Assembly: GCF_016918505.1 (NCBI RefSeq)
Contig: NZ_JAFFPZ010000010.1
Location: forward strand, 1-64,000
Length of the DNA: 64,000 bases
Source of the DNA: Desulforhopalus vacuolatus
GTDB lineage: Bacteria > Desulfobacterota > Desulfobulbia > Desulfobulbales > Desulfocapsaceae
Direction of reading: 5' to 3'
The first letter of the stretch is position 1. Every line of letters begins with the position of its first letter. Below the pieces are notes generated by a model that ran no database searches, was not told where the DNA came from, and saw only the letters and a program-made list of their open reading frames with translations. A program made the position numbers and the translations under genes. This document shows positions 1 through 7,815 of this stretch, one piece after another.

Positions 1-215
1 CGAAGATAGTTTCTTACAAGTTGTAAGAGCTCGTTTTTTTAGAATTACAAAAACTTGCTCATTGAAGTCAAAGACTTCGAGAGCTCATTTGTTTTGTTAT
101 TATTCAGTTTTCAAGGATCGTTACTTTTCTTCCTGTAATCAGGAAGATGCGGTGCGAATTCCGCTGTGCAACAGGAGCAAGTTTTTACCAAATTCTAACC
201 GCTCTGTCAACACTT
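1..215 (-). promoter_or_regulatory. rRNA-operon-like promoter and leader, minus strand
   Basis: Read on the minus strand, TTGACA (205-210) is followed after 17 bases by TAAAAA (182-187), with an A-rich run upstream of the -35 like an UP element. Further downstream at 102-116 the minus strand reads CCTTGAAAACTGAAT, a sequence I know from leaders and spacers of bacterial rRNA operons. A 12-base inverted repeat (49-60 with 175-186, GAGCAAGTTTTT) could form a leader stem, and a smaller hairpin lies at 11-28. The same TTGACR-N17-TAAAWA pattern precedes two tRNA genes in this window. A 16S gene would lie beyond the left edge; that part is inference. Confidence 0.4.
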
Positions 216-525
216 TTTATTTTCTTTTCTTTCCTGCCGTTTGCTTTCCCTGCAGTGCAGTTTTTGCGTCCGGCAAGCCGTCAGTATTTATCATTTCTGA
301 TTCATCCTGTCAACTCTTTTTTTTACTCTCCGATGCAGAGTCTCTGTGGCGTCTTGCCCATGTCATCTGCAACGAAGGCGGGAATATACGTGATCGAAGA
401 ATAAAGGTCAAGAACAATCTCAAAACAGTTTGATAAAGAAAGAGACAAACTATTTCCTTTCTACTATTATTGCGTTTTTACTGCTTGTTATCAGACTTCT
501 TCCTCTCTTCCATGGAAATATCAGC
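216..525. other. Gene-free interval upstream of selA
   Basis: About 310 bases of T-rich sequence in which I see no recognisable gene. The open frames here have no family resemblance, and one merely extends selA upstream with a hydrophobic stretch that SelA proteins do not have. No strong terminator or clear plus-strand promoter for selA was identified. Confidence 0.4.
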
Positions 526-1938
526 ATGACTCACCCCTCTGAAAATCTCTTGCGGGCCCTCCCTAAAATTGATGAATGTCTACTGCTACTGGAAGGCCAC
601 ACTCCACCAGGTGCACCCCGACAACTGATTCTCAAAGCGATACGCACTGCCATTGAGCAGGAACGGCGTGTTATTTTGTCCGGAGGTTCGAGTTCCGCTG
701 TTTCCTCCGAAGAGTGGCAGGAACGATTTCTTTCACGTCTTGCTGAGATGACTGCTCCTCGTTTGCGTCGAGTCTTCAATGCCTCTGGAGTGGTGATTCA
801 CACCAATCTTGGGAGATCTGTCCTTTCTTCGGCGGCCTGTAACATGCTTCATCTTGCCGGAGGTTATTATTCAAATCTTGAATTTGATCTTCATACAGGG
901 CAGCGGGGCAGCCGATATGATCTTGTTGAGGATATCCTCTGCGATCTTACCGGAGCGGAAAGTGCGATTATCGTTAATAATAATGCTGCTGCCGTCCTCA
1001 TTGCCCTTGATACACTTGCAGGCGGGAGGGAGGTTATTGTGTCGCGCGGACAGCTTGTGGAAATCGGAGGATCCTTTCGTATCCCCGATATCATGGCAAG
1101 GAGCGGGGCCCGGCTTGTTGAGGTTGGCGCGACCAATCGTACTCATCTCTTTGATTATGAAGATGCTGTTACTCCAGAAACTTCGCTGTTATTACGTGTC
1201 CATACATCGAATTTCAGAGTTATAGGTTTTACCTCAGAGGTTTCCGTAGAAGAAATGGTTTCCCTTGGCGCAAAACATGATGTGTTGACTATGGAGGATC
1301 TGGGCAGTGGTTCTCTTGTTGATTTTTCCCGTTATGGCCTGCCCAGAGAGCCGACTGTGCAGGAGATCGTCAAAGCCGGGGTTGATGTCGTCACCTTCAG
1401 CGGCGACAAACTGCTCGGCGGGCCTCAGGCGGGAATCATTGTCGGACGCCGCAAAATTATCGATCGAATTAAAAAAAATCCCCTTAATCGTGCGTTGCGC
1501 ATAGATAAATTTACTCTTGCAGCTCTCGAGAGTGTCCTTCGTGAATATTATGATATTGAACAGGCTCTTCAGAAGATTCCAACTCTGCGGATGTTGACGC
1601 AATCCCCTCAGCAGGTTGAGGAGAGATGTGTACGACTGCTGTCTTTGCTTGATACTGCTCTGCAGAGAGATTTCAGTATTAAATCCGTCTTCTCACGCGT
1701 TGGTGGAGGGGCCATGCCAGAACATTCTATCGACAGCAGGGCGCTCTACTATAATGGAGAGGTGACAATCCAGTCCCTCGAAACAGGGCTTCGCAAGATG
1801 GCAGTGCCGATTATCGGACGCGTTGAAAATGGTCACTTCGTTCTTGATATGAGAACTGTTCAGGAGCGTGAAATTCCTGAACTTGCACAAGAACTGAATC
1901 AATTTCTAAGCAGCACAGATGGAGAAATACGTGGTTGA
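526..1938 (+). CDS. selA: L-seryl-tRNA(Sec) selenium transferase
   Basis: PLP enzyme that converts seryl-tRNA(Sec) to selenocysteinyl-tRNA(Sec) with selenophosphate, in the cytoplasm. The start at 526 gives 470 residues, the usual SelA length; an in-frame start at 430 would add 32 mostly hydrophobic residues and is rejected. The N-terminal region contains LRRVFNASGVVIHTNLGRS, typical of the family. The PLP lysine lies in TFSGDKLLGGPQ and falls at residue 295 with this start, the same number as in E. coli SelA. The ribosome binding site is weak (GGAAAT). The stop overlaps the next gene by 20 bases, so the two are probably co-transcribed. selB, selD and selC are not in the window, and I saw no obvious in-frame-TGA selenoprotein gene here. 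Confidence 0.95.
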   Translation: MTHPSENLLRALPKIDECLLLLEGHTPPGAPRQLILKAIRTAIEQERRVILSGGSSSAVSSEEWQERFLSRLAEMTAPRLRRVFNASGVVIHTNLGRSVLSSAACNMLHLAGGYYSNLEFDLHTGQRGSRYDLVEDILCDLTGAESAIIVNNNAAAVLIALDTLAGGREVIVSRGQLVEIGGSFRIPDIMARSGARLVEVGATNRTHLFDYEDAVTPETSLLLRVHTSNFRVIGFTSEVSVEEMVSLGAKHDVLTMEDLGSGSLVDFSRYGLPREPTVQEIVKAGVDVVTFSGDKLLGGPQAGIIVGRRKIIDRIKKNPLNRALRIDKFTLAALESVLREYYDIEQALQKIPTLRMLTQSPQQVEERCVRLLSLLDTALQRDFSIKSVFSRVGGGAMPEHSIDSRALYYNGEVTIQSLETGLRKMAVPIIGRVENGHFVLDMRTVQEREIPELAQELNQFLSSTDGEIRG

Positions 1939-4105
1939 AAATTTTCCTGTACCGTTTACCGACAATCATCTTCAACACGAAGATTTTCAGCTCTTTTCGA
2001 GTTCTTTTGCGGCTCGAACGGAGGAGATGCTTCCTACAGTGAAGGAAGTTCTGTTTTTCAACAGTGAGGAATTACCTCCACATTCTCCTGAGAATGCGGA
2101 GAGTGAAATGCTGAAGAAACTCTATCGACAGATTATGTCTGGTGAGCTCTTTTATGGTGTTGCAGATGGAGTTCTGCTTTTCTCCTTTCAGTTCCTGGAT
2201 GCTCCACCGGTAATTACAGCAGGATATGGTGGAGACAGCGAGTTTTTGCGTCGGCTGGATGAGATTTGGCTTGAAGAGGTTCGTGAAAAACTTGAAGGTG
2301 AATTTACCCTTCTGCGTGAAGCACGAATCGATCAGGAAACCGGACTTCTCAACCTTGCCAACCTGCAATCTGTTCTCGATTCATGGGATACAACTCCGGG
2401 ATTCTTCCTGCTTCTTGTAGAGCTTCCCGGGCGCCGCCAGACCTGGCTGCGCGATCACCGGTACCTTGAGCACTGCGCCCGCGCCCTGCGAGACTTTGGT
2501 CCTGACAGGTCAACCCTTCATTATATAGGAAGTCTCACCTTTGCACTTCTTCTCTCTGCCGATCCTGCGATGGATATTCCCGGGAACCACGATTTTGAAA
2601 AAAGACTGGTCGCCTGGTTAAAAAAAGAGGGCTGTTGCCGGGTCCATATTGGCAGCAGTAGAAAGGCTGTTCCGAACGAGGAAAATCACACTGCGGGACG
2701 GACTCTGCTGAATGAAGCATGGACAGCCCTGCAGTACGCTGAGAAGCGTGGTCCTTTCAGTTTCTGTACCTGGCTGCAACTGGCCTGGCCTGACCTGCAT
2801 CCACTTGCTCCTGCATCGTCAGGTGTGCGCAGAAAGATCAGTCGCCTTGCAGCAAAAGAAAAGCAGTTTGAACTTCTGCTGGTTGAGGCAGATGATCACA
2901 ATGCCCTCCTTCCAGATTTTGAGGAAGAATTTACGCATTCTGCTGTGATCAGTGACGATTCTGTCTCTGCCTGGTTTTTCTTTCCCGTATCGAAAAACAG
3001 TGAGGCGATGAAGCTGGCGAAGCAGCTCATGAACAGAGGAGAGGCGAAGGGCCGAACGTTCTCTGCAGGGATTGCCATTTTCCCCTTTTATGATTTTCGT
3101 AAGAGTGAAATCCTGCAGAATTGCCGCAAGGCGCTGATTCATGCCTCTTTTTTTGGCAGCAGCAGTGTTGTAGAGTTTGATCAGACAAGCCTGAATATCA
3201 GTGGTGATATTTATTTCGGAGATGGTGACCTTATCTCAGCCGTGAGGGAATATCGCCGTGGGCTTGCTTCGCCTCCTGTTAATCCGGATGGGTCGGAAGA
3301 GATCAATCTCTATAACAGCCTTGGAGTGACTCTGGCGTTGATGAATCGCACTGCCTCTGCAATGGAGAATTTTAACGCGGCGCTGCGTCTCGCTCCGAAG
3401 AACTTCATGGCAATGTACAACCTTGGTCTTGCTCTGCATGACAGTGGAGAAGACGAGACAGCTTTTCTTTCTTTCGAAAAGGCTTTGCTCAGCTCTAAAC
3501 GGGAAGGTAGTGAAGAGATTGATGATGAAACTCTGCAGGACCTGCTTTTTCAGCTTGGGAATGCGGCCTGTCTCTGTCGGCGTTTTGCAGATGCAGATCG
3601 ATATTTCAACGAATGGCTGAAGAAAAATACGGACCAGCGTAAAAATGGAAGAGTGTGGAGCCGCCTCGGAGAGGCCTGCCATGGGCTCGGCGAATTTCGC
3701 CGCGCCCGTGATTATCTGCAGAAAGCGCTCAATCTCGATCGTTTTAACGCTGTCGCAATGGCTTTACTCGGTGACACCTATCTGCAGACCGGCGAGGGGA
3801 GTGACATTGCACTGACTCTTTGTCGGAAAAGCCTGGAGATAGAGCCGCAAAATTGGGCCCATCGAATTATCTATGCCCGTGCTCTTGCGGCGGAAGGACA
3901 GTTTGCAGAGGCACGAAGTGAACTTGCGGACTGCATGCGGAGCAAGCGCTGGCGCAGTGCCGCCCGGCTTGAAATGGCTCAACTCTGCCTCGCAACAGGG
4001 GAAAAGCGCTCGGCCGAGCGATGGTTTCGGCGAATTCTTGATTCAGAAAAGCATGGAAATACGACATATATCGCTGCCAGAACAGGCCTGAAAGCATGTC
4101 GTTAA
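1919..4105 (+). CDS. Degenerate GGDEF-like / TPR protein coupled to selA
   Basis: A 728-residue soluble protein whose start lies inside the end of selA. Residues about 137-260 begin with DQETGLLNLANL, which resembles the opening of a diguanylate cyclase GGDEF domain, but no GGDEF signature follows. A second similar module at about 315-430 contains GRTFSAGIAIFPF, like the SAGIA strand after a GGDEF loop. From about 440 to the end there are tetratricopeptide repeats (for example LYNSLGVTLALMNRTASAME, then MYNLGLALHDSGEDETAFLS). Because the signature residues are missing, cyclase activity is unlikely; a scaffold or ligand-sensing role is inference. No signal peptide or membrane segment is visible. 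Function unknown. Confidence 0.8.
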   Translation: MEKYVVENFPVPFTDNHLQHEDFQLFSSSFAARTEEMLPTVKEVLFFNSEELPPHSPENAESEMLKKLYRQIMSGELFYGVADGVLLFSFQFLDAPPVITAGYGGDSEFLRRLDEIWLEEVREKLEGEFTLLREARIDQETGLLNLANLQSVLDSWDTTPGFFLLLVELPGRRQTWLRDHRYLEHCARALRDFGPDRSTLHYIGSLTFALLLSADPAMDIPGNHDFEKRLVAWLKKEGCCRVHIGSSRKAVPNEENHTAGRTLLNEAWTALQYAEKRGPFSFCTWLQLAWPDLHPLAPASSGVRRKISRLAAKEKQFELLLVEADDHNALLPDFEEEFTHSAVISDDSVSAWFFFPVSKNSEAMKLAKQLMNRGEAKGRTFSAGIAIFPFYDFRKSEILQNCRKALIHASFFGSSSVVEFDQTSLNISGDIYFGDGDLISAVREYRRGLASPPVNPDGSEEINLYNSLGVTLALMNRTASAMENFNAALRLAPKNFMAMYNLGLALHDSGEDETAFLSFEKALLSSKREGSEEIDDETLQDLLFQLGNAACLCRRFADADRYFNEWLKKNTDQRKNGRVWSRLGEACHGLGEFRRARDYLQKALNLDRFNAVAMALLGDTYLQTGEGSDIALTLCRKSLEIEPQNWAHRIIYARALAAEGQFAEARSELADCMRSKRWRSAARLEMAQLCLATGEKRSAERWFRRILDSEKHGNTTYIAARTGLKACR

Positions 4106-4183
4106 TCTCCTTATATAGAGTGATAGCGCACAGGCATTGCCATCCAAAAATTGAAAATTCAGGAAATATAACAGGAGAAAAAA

Positions 4184-4879
4184 GTGATAACGAAAAGATC
4201 TTTCGGAAAAATTGTCAAGGATCCGACCTACGACTTAAGTAACGCGAAAGCCAGTGATTCCTGGCGTGTTTTTCGTATTCTCGCTGAATTTGTTGAGGGG
4301 TTTGATGGTCTTGGTTCCATAGATACCACGGCAGTTACCATTTATGGTTCTGCACGAACAAAGCCCGGGGAAAAGTATTATAAGCTGGCAACAGAGATTG
4401 CCCGGGGGCTTGTCGATGCCGGTTTTGGCATTATTACCGGCGGAGGACCAGGCATCATGGAGGCCGCAAATAAAGGGGCTTCTGAAGGAGGCGGCGTTTC
4501 GGTCGGGCTTAATATAACCCTTCCCCATGAGCAGGTGCCGAATCCCTATACTAATTTTTCTATGGATTTTAAGTACTTTTTTGTGAGAAAGGTTATGTTG
4601 ATGAAATATTCTCAGGGCTTTGTCTGTATGCCGGGTGGCTTTGGTTCGATGGATGAGATCTTTGAGTCTATAACTCTTATTCAGACGAAACGTATTGAAC
4701 CGTTTCCCATTGTTCTTTTCGGGAGCGAATTTTGGGGCGGGCTGGTGGAGTGGTTGAAGGAGCAGATGCTTTCCTCCGGGAACATTGCAGAAAAAGATCT
4801 TTCTCTCTTCACTGTATTGGATGATGTAGACGAAGTTGTACAATTTTTGACGGAAAGAATACCTGCTGTTGATAAATAA
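4184..4879 (+). CDS. LOG-family (TIGR00730) Rossmann-fold protein
   Basis: A 231-residue protein of the lysine-decarboxylase-like LOG family. The nucleotide-binding loop GGGPGIMEAANKG lies near residue 86 and the family motif PGGFGSMDE near residue 149, with serine in place of the usual threonine. Members that have been studied release free cytokinin bases or cleave nucleotide 5'-monophosphates to base and ribose 5-phosphate; the substrate here cannot be told. The start is GTG at 4184, preceded by ACAGGAGA. It stands alone, 78 bases after the TPR gene and just upstream of an inverted-repeat element. Confidence 0.85.
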   Translation: MITKRSFGKIVKDPTYDLSNAKASDSWRVFRILAEFVEGFDGLGSIDTTAVTIYGSARTKPGEKYYKLATEIARGLVDAGFGIITGGGPGIMEAANKGASEGGGVSVGLNITLPHEQVPNPYTNFSMDFKYFFVRKVMLMKYSQGFVCMPGGFGSMDEIFESITLIQTKRIEPFPIVLFGSEFWGGLVEWLKEQMLSSGNIAEKDLSLFTVLDDVDEVVQFLTERIPAVDK

Positions 4880-4898
4880 TGTTTCATATAATGAGAGG

Positions 4899-4914
4899 GT
4901 ACCCTGAATATTAT
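4899..4914. repeat. Possible half-end of the GGGTACC repeat family
   Basis: GGGTACCCTGAATATT resembles one end of the palindromic family, about 30 bases to the left of a full copy. No matching second end is seen next to it, so it may be a decayed remnant. Confidence 0.35.
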
Positions 4915-4940
4915 TTGGGAATCAGAAAAGATTAACTACA

Positions 4941-5097
4941 GGGTACCTTGAAACAGCCTGCATTTGTTCATATTCGAGACACAGGAGAAAATTTACCGCA
5001 GATCCAGTTTGATATCGGAGCCTGGCGCTTCCCTCCGATGATAATTTTTTAACTGTAACGAAGAAAATGGGCGAAAGACTGGCTATTCAGGGTCTTC
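4941..5097 (+). repeat. GGGTACC palindromic repeat, long form, copy A
   Basis: A 157-base element beginning GGGTACCTTGAAACAGCC, with an imperfect inverted end (GGCTATTCAGGGTCTTC). The interior matches the other long copies (CACAGGAGAAAATTTACC, then GTAACGAAG and ATGGGCGAAAGACT). TACA flanks both sides (4937-4940 and 5098-5101), a likely 4-base target duplication. The right-hand TACA directly abuts the AGAGGT ribosome binding site of pilT. Confidence 0.8.
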
Positions 5098-5114
5098 TAC
5101 AGAGGTAAAGTGCA

Positions 5115-6197
5115 ATGGCACAGATTGATGGTTTTTTTAAATTGATGAACGATGAGGGGGCATCCGACCTTCATATGGTTGCCGGGCAACAGCCGGTTTT
5201 GCGTATCCGCGGCGATATGGAGCGGGTAAAGTTCAAGCGTCTTGAAAATGATGCCCTGCGTATGATGTTATATGAGATCTGTCCAGAAGAGAAAATCCGT
5301 GTCTTTGAGGAGACCGGTGATGTGGATTTTGGTTATGAGATTCCGGGCATGGCCCGTTATCGCTGTAACTATTTTCAACAGAAAAATGGTGTCGGTGCTG
5401 TTTTTCGGGAGATCCCCAGCGACATCATGACTGTTAAGGAACTTGGCCTGCCAGGAGTTATCTCTCGCCTTTCTCAGTTGCCCAAGGGACTTGTTCTTGT
5501 GACCGGGCCAACCGGTTCTGGGAAGTCTACCACCCTTGCCGCTATCATTGATGAGTGTAATAGAACTCGCAAAGACCATATTATCACTGTTGAGGATCCT
5601 GTAGAATTTGTTCATCAGAGTCAGAAGTGTATTATCAACCATCGTGAAGTCGGAACGCATACCAGGAGTTTCACTGCTGCCTTGCGCGGCGCGCTCCGTG
5701 AGGATCCGGATATCATTATGGTTGGTGAGATGCGCGACCTGGAAACCATCTCTCTCGCCATGGAAGCAGCCATGACAGGTCATCTCGTTTTCAGTACTCT
5801 GCATACTCTCAACGCCATGAAAACAGTTGACCGGATTATTGAAATCTTTCCAGCCAACCAGCAGGGGCAGGTTCGTTCCACTCTTGCTGATTCACTGCGT
5901 GCAGTTGTCTCGCAGACACTCTTCAAGCGGGTGGATGTAAAGGGGCGTTGCGCGGCATTGGAGATTCTGATAGCCACCGCTGCAGTACGAAACCTGATCC
6001 GTGAAGGAAAAACCTTCCAGATTATCTCCTCCATGCAGACGGGGAAAAAGTATGGCATGCAGACCCTGGATGATGCCATTGAAAATTTTCTTTTGAAAAA
6101 ACAAATCAGTGCAAACGATGCGTATACGAATTGCATTGAAAAACCCCGTTTCCTCAAATACTTGAAAAACGCGCCTTCAGACTTCACTGAAGTCTAA
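5115..6197 (+). CDS. pilT: Type IV pilus retraction ATPase PilT
   Basis: Hexameric cytoplasmic ATPase that depolymerises type IV pili, driving twitching and DNA uptake. 360 residues, normal for PilT. The N-terminal PAS-like region starts GASDLHMVAGQQPVLRI. Walker A is GPTGSGKST near residue 132, and the Walker B region is EDPDIIMVGEMRDLETI near 195, followed by the histidine box AAMTGHLVFSTLHT. The ribosome binding site AGAGGT lies right after a repeat element, so that insertion set the upstream boundary of the gene. It ends just before a rho-independent terminator at 6230. No other pilus genes are adjacent. Confidence 0.95.
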   Translation: MAQIDGFFKLMNDEGASDLHMVAGQQPVLRIRGDMERVKFKRLENDALRMMLYEICPEEKIRVFEETGDVDFGYEIPGMARYRCNYFQQKNGVGAVFREIPSDIMTVKELGLPGVISRLSQLPKGLVLVTGPTGSGKSTTLAAIIDECNRTRKDHIITVEDPVEFVHQSQKCIINHREVGTHTRSFTAALRGALREDPDIIMVGEMRDLETISLAMEAAMTGHLVFSTLHTLNAMKTVDRIIEIFPANQQGQVRSTLADSLRAVVSQTLFKRVDVKGRCAALEILIATAAVRNLIREGKTFQIISSMQTGKKYGMQTLDDAIENFLLKKQISANDAYTNCIEKPRFLKYLKNAPSDFTEV

Positions 6198-6229
6198 TTT
6201 CAGCTATTTTTCAAGAAATCTTCAACGTA

Positions 6230-6267
6230 GAGCGGCGGTGGCCTTTCGGGTTCTCCGCCGCTTTTTT
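6230..6267 (+). terminator. Rho-independent terminator of pilT
   Basis: Stem AGCGGCGG / CCGCCGCT with a loop of about 16 bases, followed by TTTTTTCTTTTC. Confidence 0.8.
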
Positions 6268-6477
6268 CTTTTCGATTCCTGTTATGCTTTTGTCTCCTGT
6301 TTATCCATTCACGGTTACAAACGACAAAAGGAACCACGAATGGACACGAATAAACACGAATTATTACTGAAAAAAAACATAAGAGAATGCCCTTGTGGTT
6401 GAATTCGGTCTGTTCTCATGCTCCTGGTAAACCACGGAAGACACGGAAAGCTCGGAATATTAGAGCGTAAAACGCTC

Positions 6478-7102
6478 GGGCGCATTCCCATTTTCCCGGC
6501 TACCATGAGCCTGTTATACCATTTCCATTTTGTATTGATTCATCACCATTGATGGAAAATCGGCACGGCAGTGGTTTCCCACAATGTTGTTGTGTAGACA
6601 AGGCATGCCTTGTCTCTACGGTGGCGGCAATCAGCGAAATGGCGACTATCACCGATCCCCCGCGAAACAATACACGCCATGTTGTCATAACGGTGACATT
6701 ACACATCCCTGGTGAAAAATCGCTACAACAGTGATTCCAGCAATGGTGTTGTAGAGACAAGGCATGCCTTGTCTACACTGTGACGGGAAAGGTAACGATA
6801 ACAGTGGAATTACACAACCATTGGTGGGCTAAACTGGTAGTAATTCCCGGAATTATTAAGAGCAGGTACAACCGCGATTGGGCCCCCAAATGAGGCATAA
6901 CTTAATAGGAATGGTATTACCCATAAACATAAAAAACAACACTATCAGTCCAGAAGAGAGATTGCCGTGAAAAATAACACAAAATAAGCAAGTTAGAGTA
7001 ATTGAGAGGCCCGCCATTCCCATTTTCCCGGCAGGCTAAACCTAGAAAAATTGAGGGTTTTAGCGGACAGTTATTATTGACCGGGAAAATGGGAATGCGC
7101 CC
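6478..7102. mobile_element. 625 bp non-autonomous element with 22 bp inverted ends
   Basis: Left end 6478-6499 begins GGGCGCATTCCCATTTTCCC, and the right end 7081-7102 is its reverse complement. AAACGCTC flanks both sides (6470-6477 and 7103-7110), an 8-base target duplication. The uninterrupted version of the host repeat is visible at the right end of the window (63901-64000), which shows what the site looked like before insertion. A third copy of the end motif lies inside at 7015-7031. There is no transposase ORF. The interior holds an ACCACGAATGG-family boundary pair (6515 and 6920) and two palindromes. Confidence 0.7.
6590..6776. repeat. Paired ACAAGGCATGCCTTGT palindromes
   Basis: Two near-identical palindromes (about 6593-6619 and 6751-6775) with core ACAAGGCATGCCTTGT and GTAGAG/GTAG flanks, lying in two degenerate direct repeats about 160 bases apart inside the 625 bp element. 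Similar palindromes are known to me as dispersed repeats in cyanobacteria; the link is only a resemblance. Confidence 0.6.
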
Positions 7103-7815
7103 AAACGCTCAACTCCGATTTTCGGATACTCCCAAAGTTGATTAATAATCCTGGTTTTAAATTTGTTACTTTAAGATAATTGATGTTTTCCGTGTCCTTC
7201 CGTGTTTTCCGTGGTAGCCAATCTTATTCATAATACTCCTCACTGTACGGCTTAACTTCGGATGCAAACGTTTTCGTTTAATGCGTTGTCCCTGTTCGTG
7301 AAAATTCGTGTCTATTCGTGGTTACAAATTGCAAAAGGAACTACGAATGGACACGGATAAACACGAATTATACCATTCCTATTAAGTTATACCCCGTTTT
7401 GCATCCTGTTTATCCATTCGTGGTTACAAACGACAAAAGGAACCACAAAAGGAACTGCAAGAGAAACCACGAATGAACACGAATGGACACGAATTATTAC
7501 TCATTCATAATCGCCCAAAATTGCCTTCCCGCTTTAAATAGAAAAATTCTTTGTTTTCAAATTCTTTTTGCCCTTATTCGCCTTATTCGAGCAGTTATTC
7601 GTTGGCAAAAAGTCTTTTCGCTTTTACTTTCCTTAGCATTCTTCGCGGTAAAAAATGTAGTTGATATTAGTGAAAATTAGTGTCCATTCGTGGTTACAAA
7701 ATGCAAAAGGAACCACGAATGGACACGGATAAACACGTATTATTACTCATTCGTCATCGCCAAAAAAGATGTCCACGCAGTTGCGTTCTCTGGTTAACAC
7801 AAAATGGAAATGGTA

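Noticed and set aside
62-433. Short ORFs upstream of selA
   Set aside because: Poor ribosome binding sites and low-complexity Phe/Ser-rich translations; the region is better explained as a minus-strand leader.
6330-7760. CRISPR-like array in the repeat block
   Set aside because: The recurring motif is spaced by 10 bases or occurs in opposite orientations at irregular distances; there are no uniform spacers and no cas genes.
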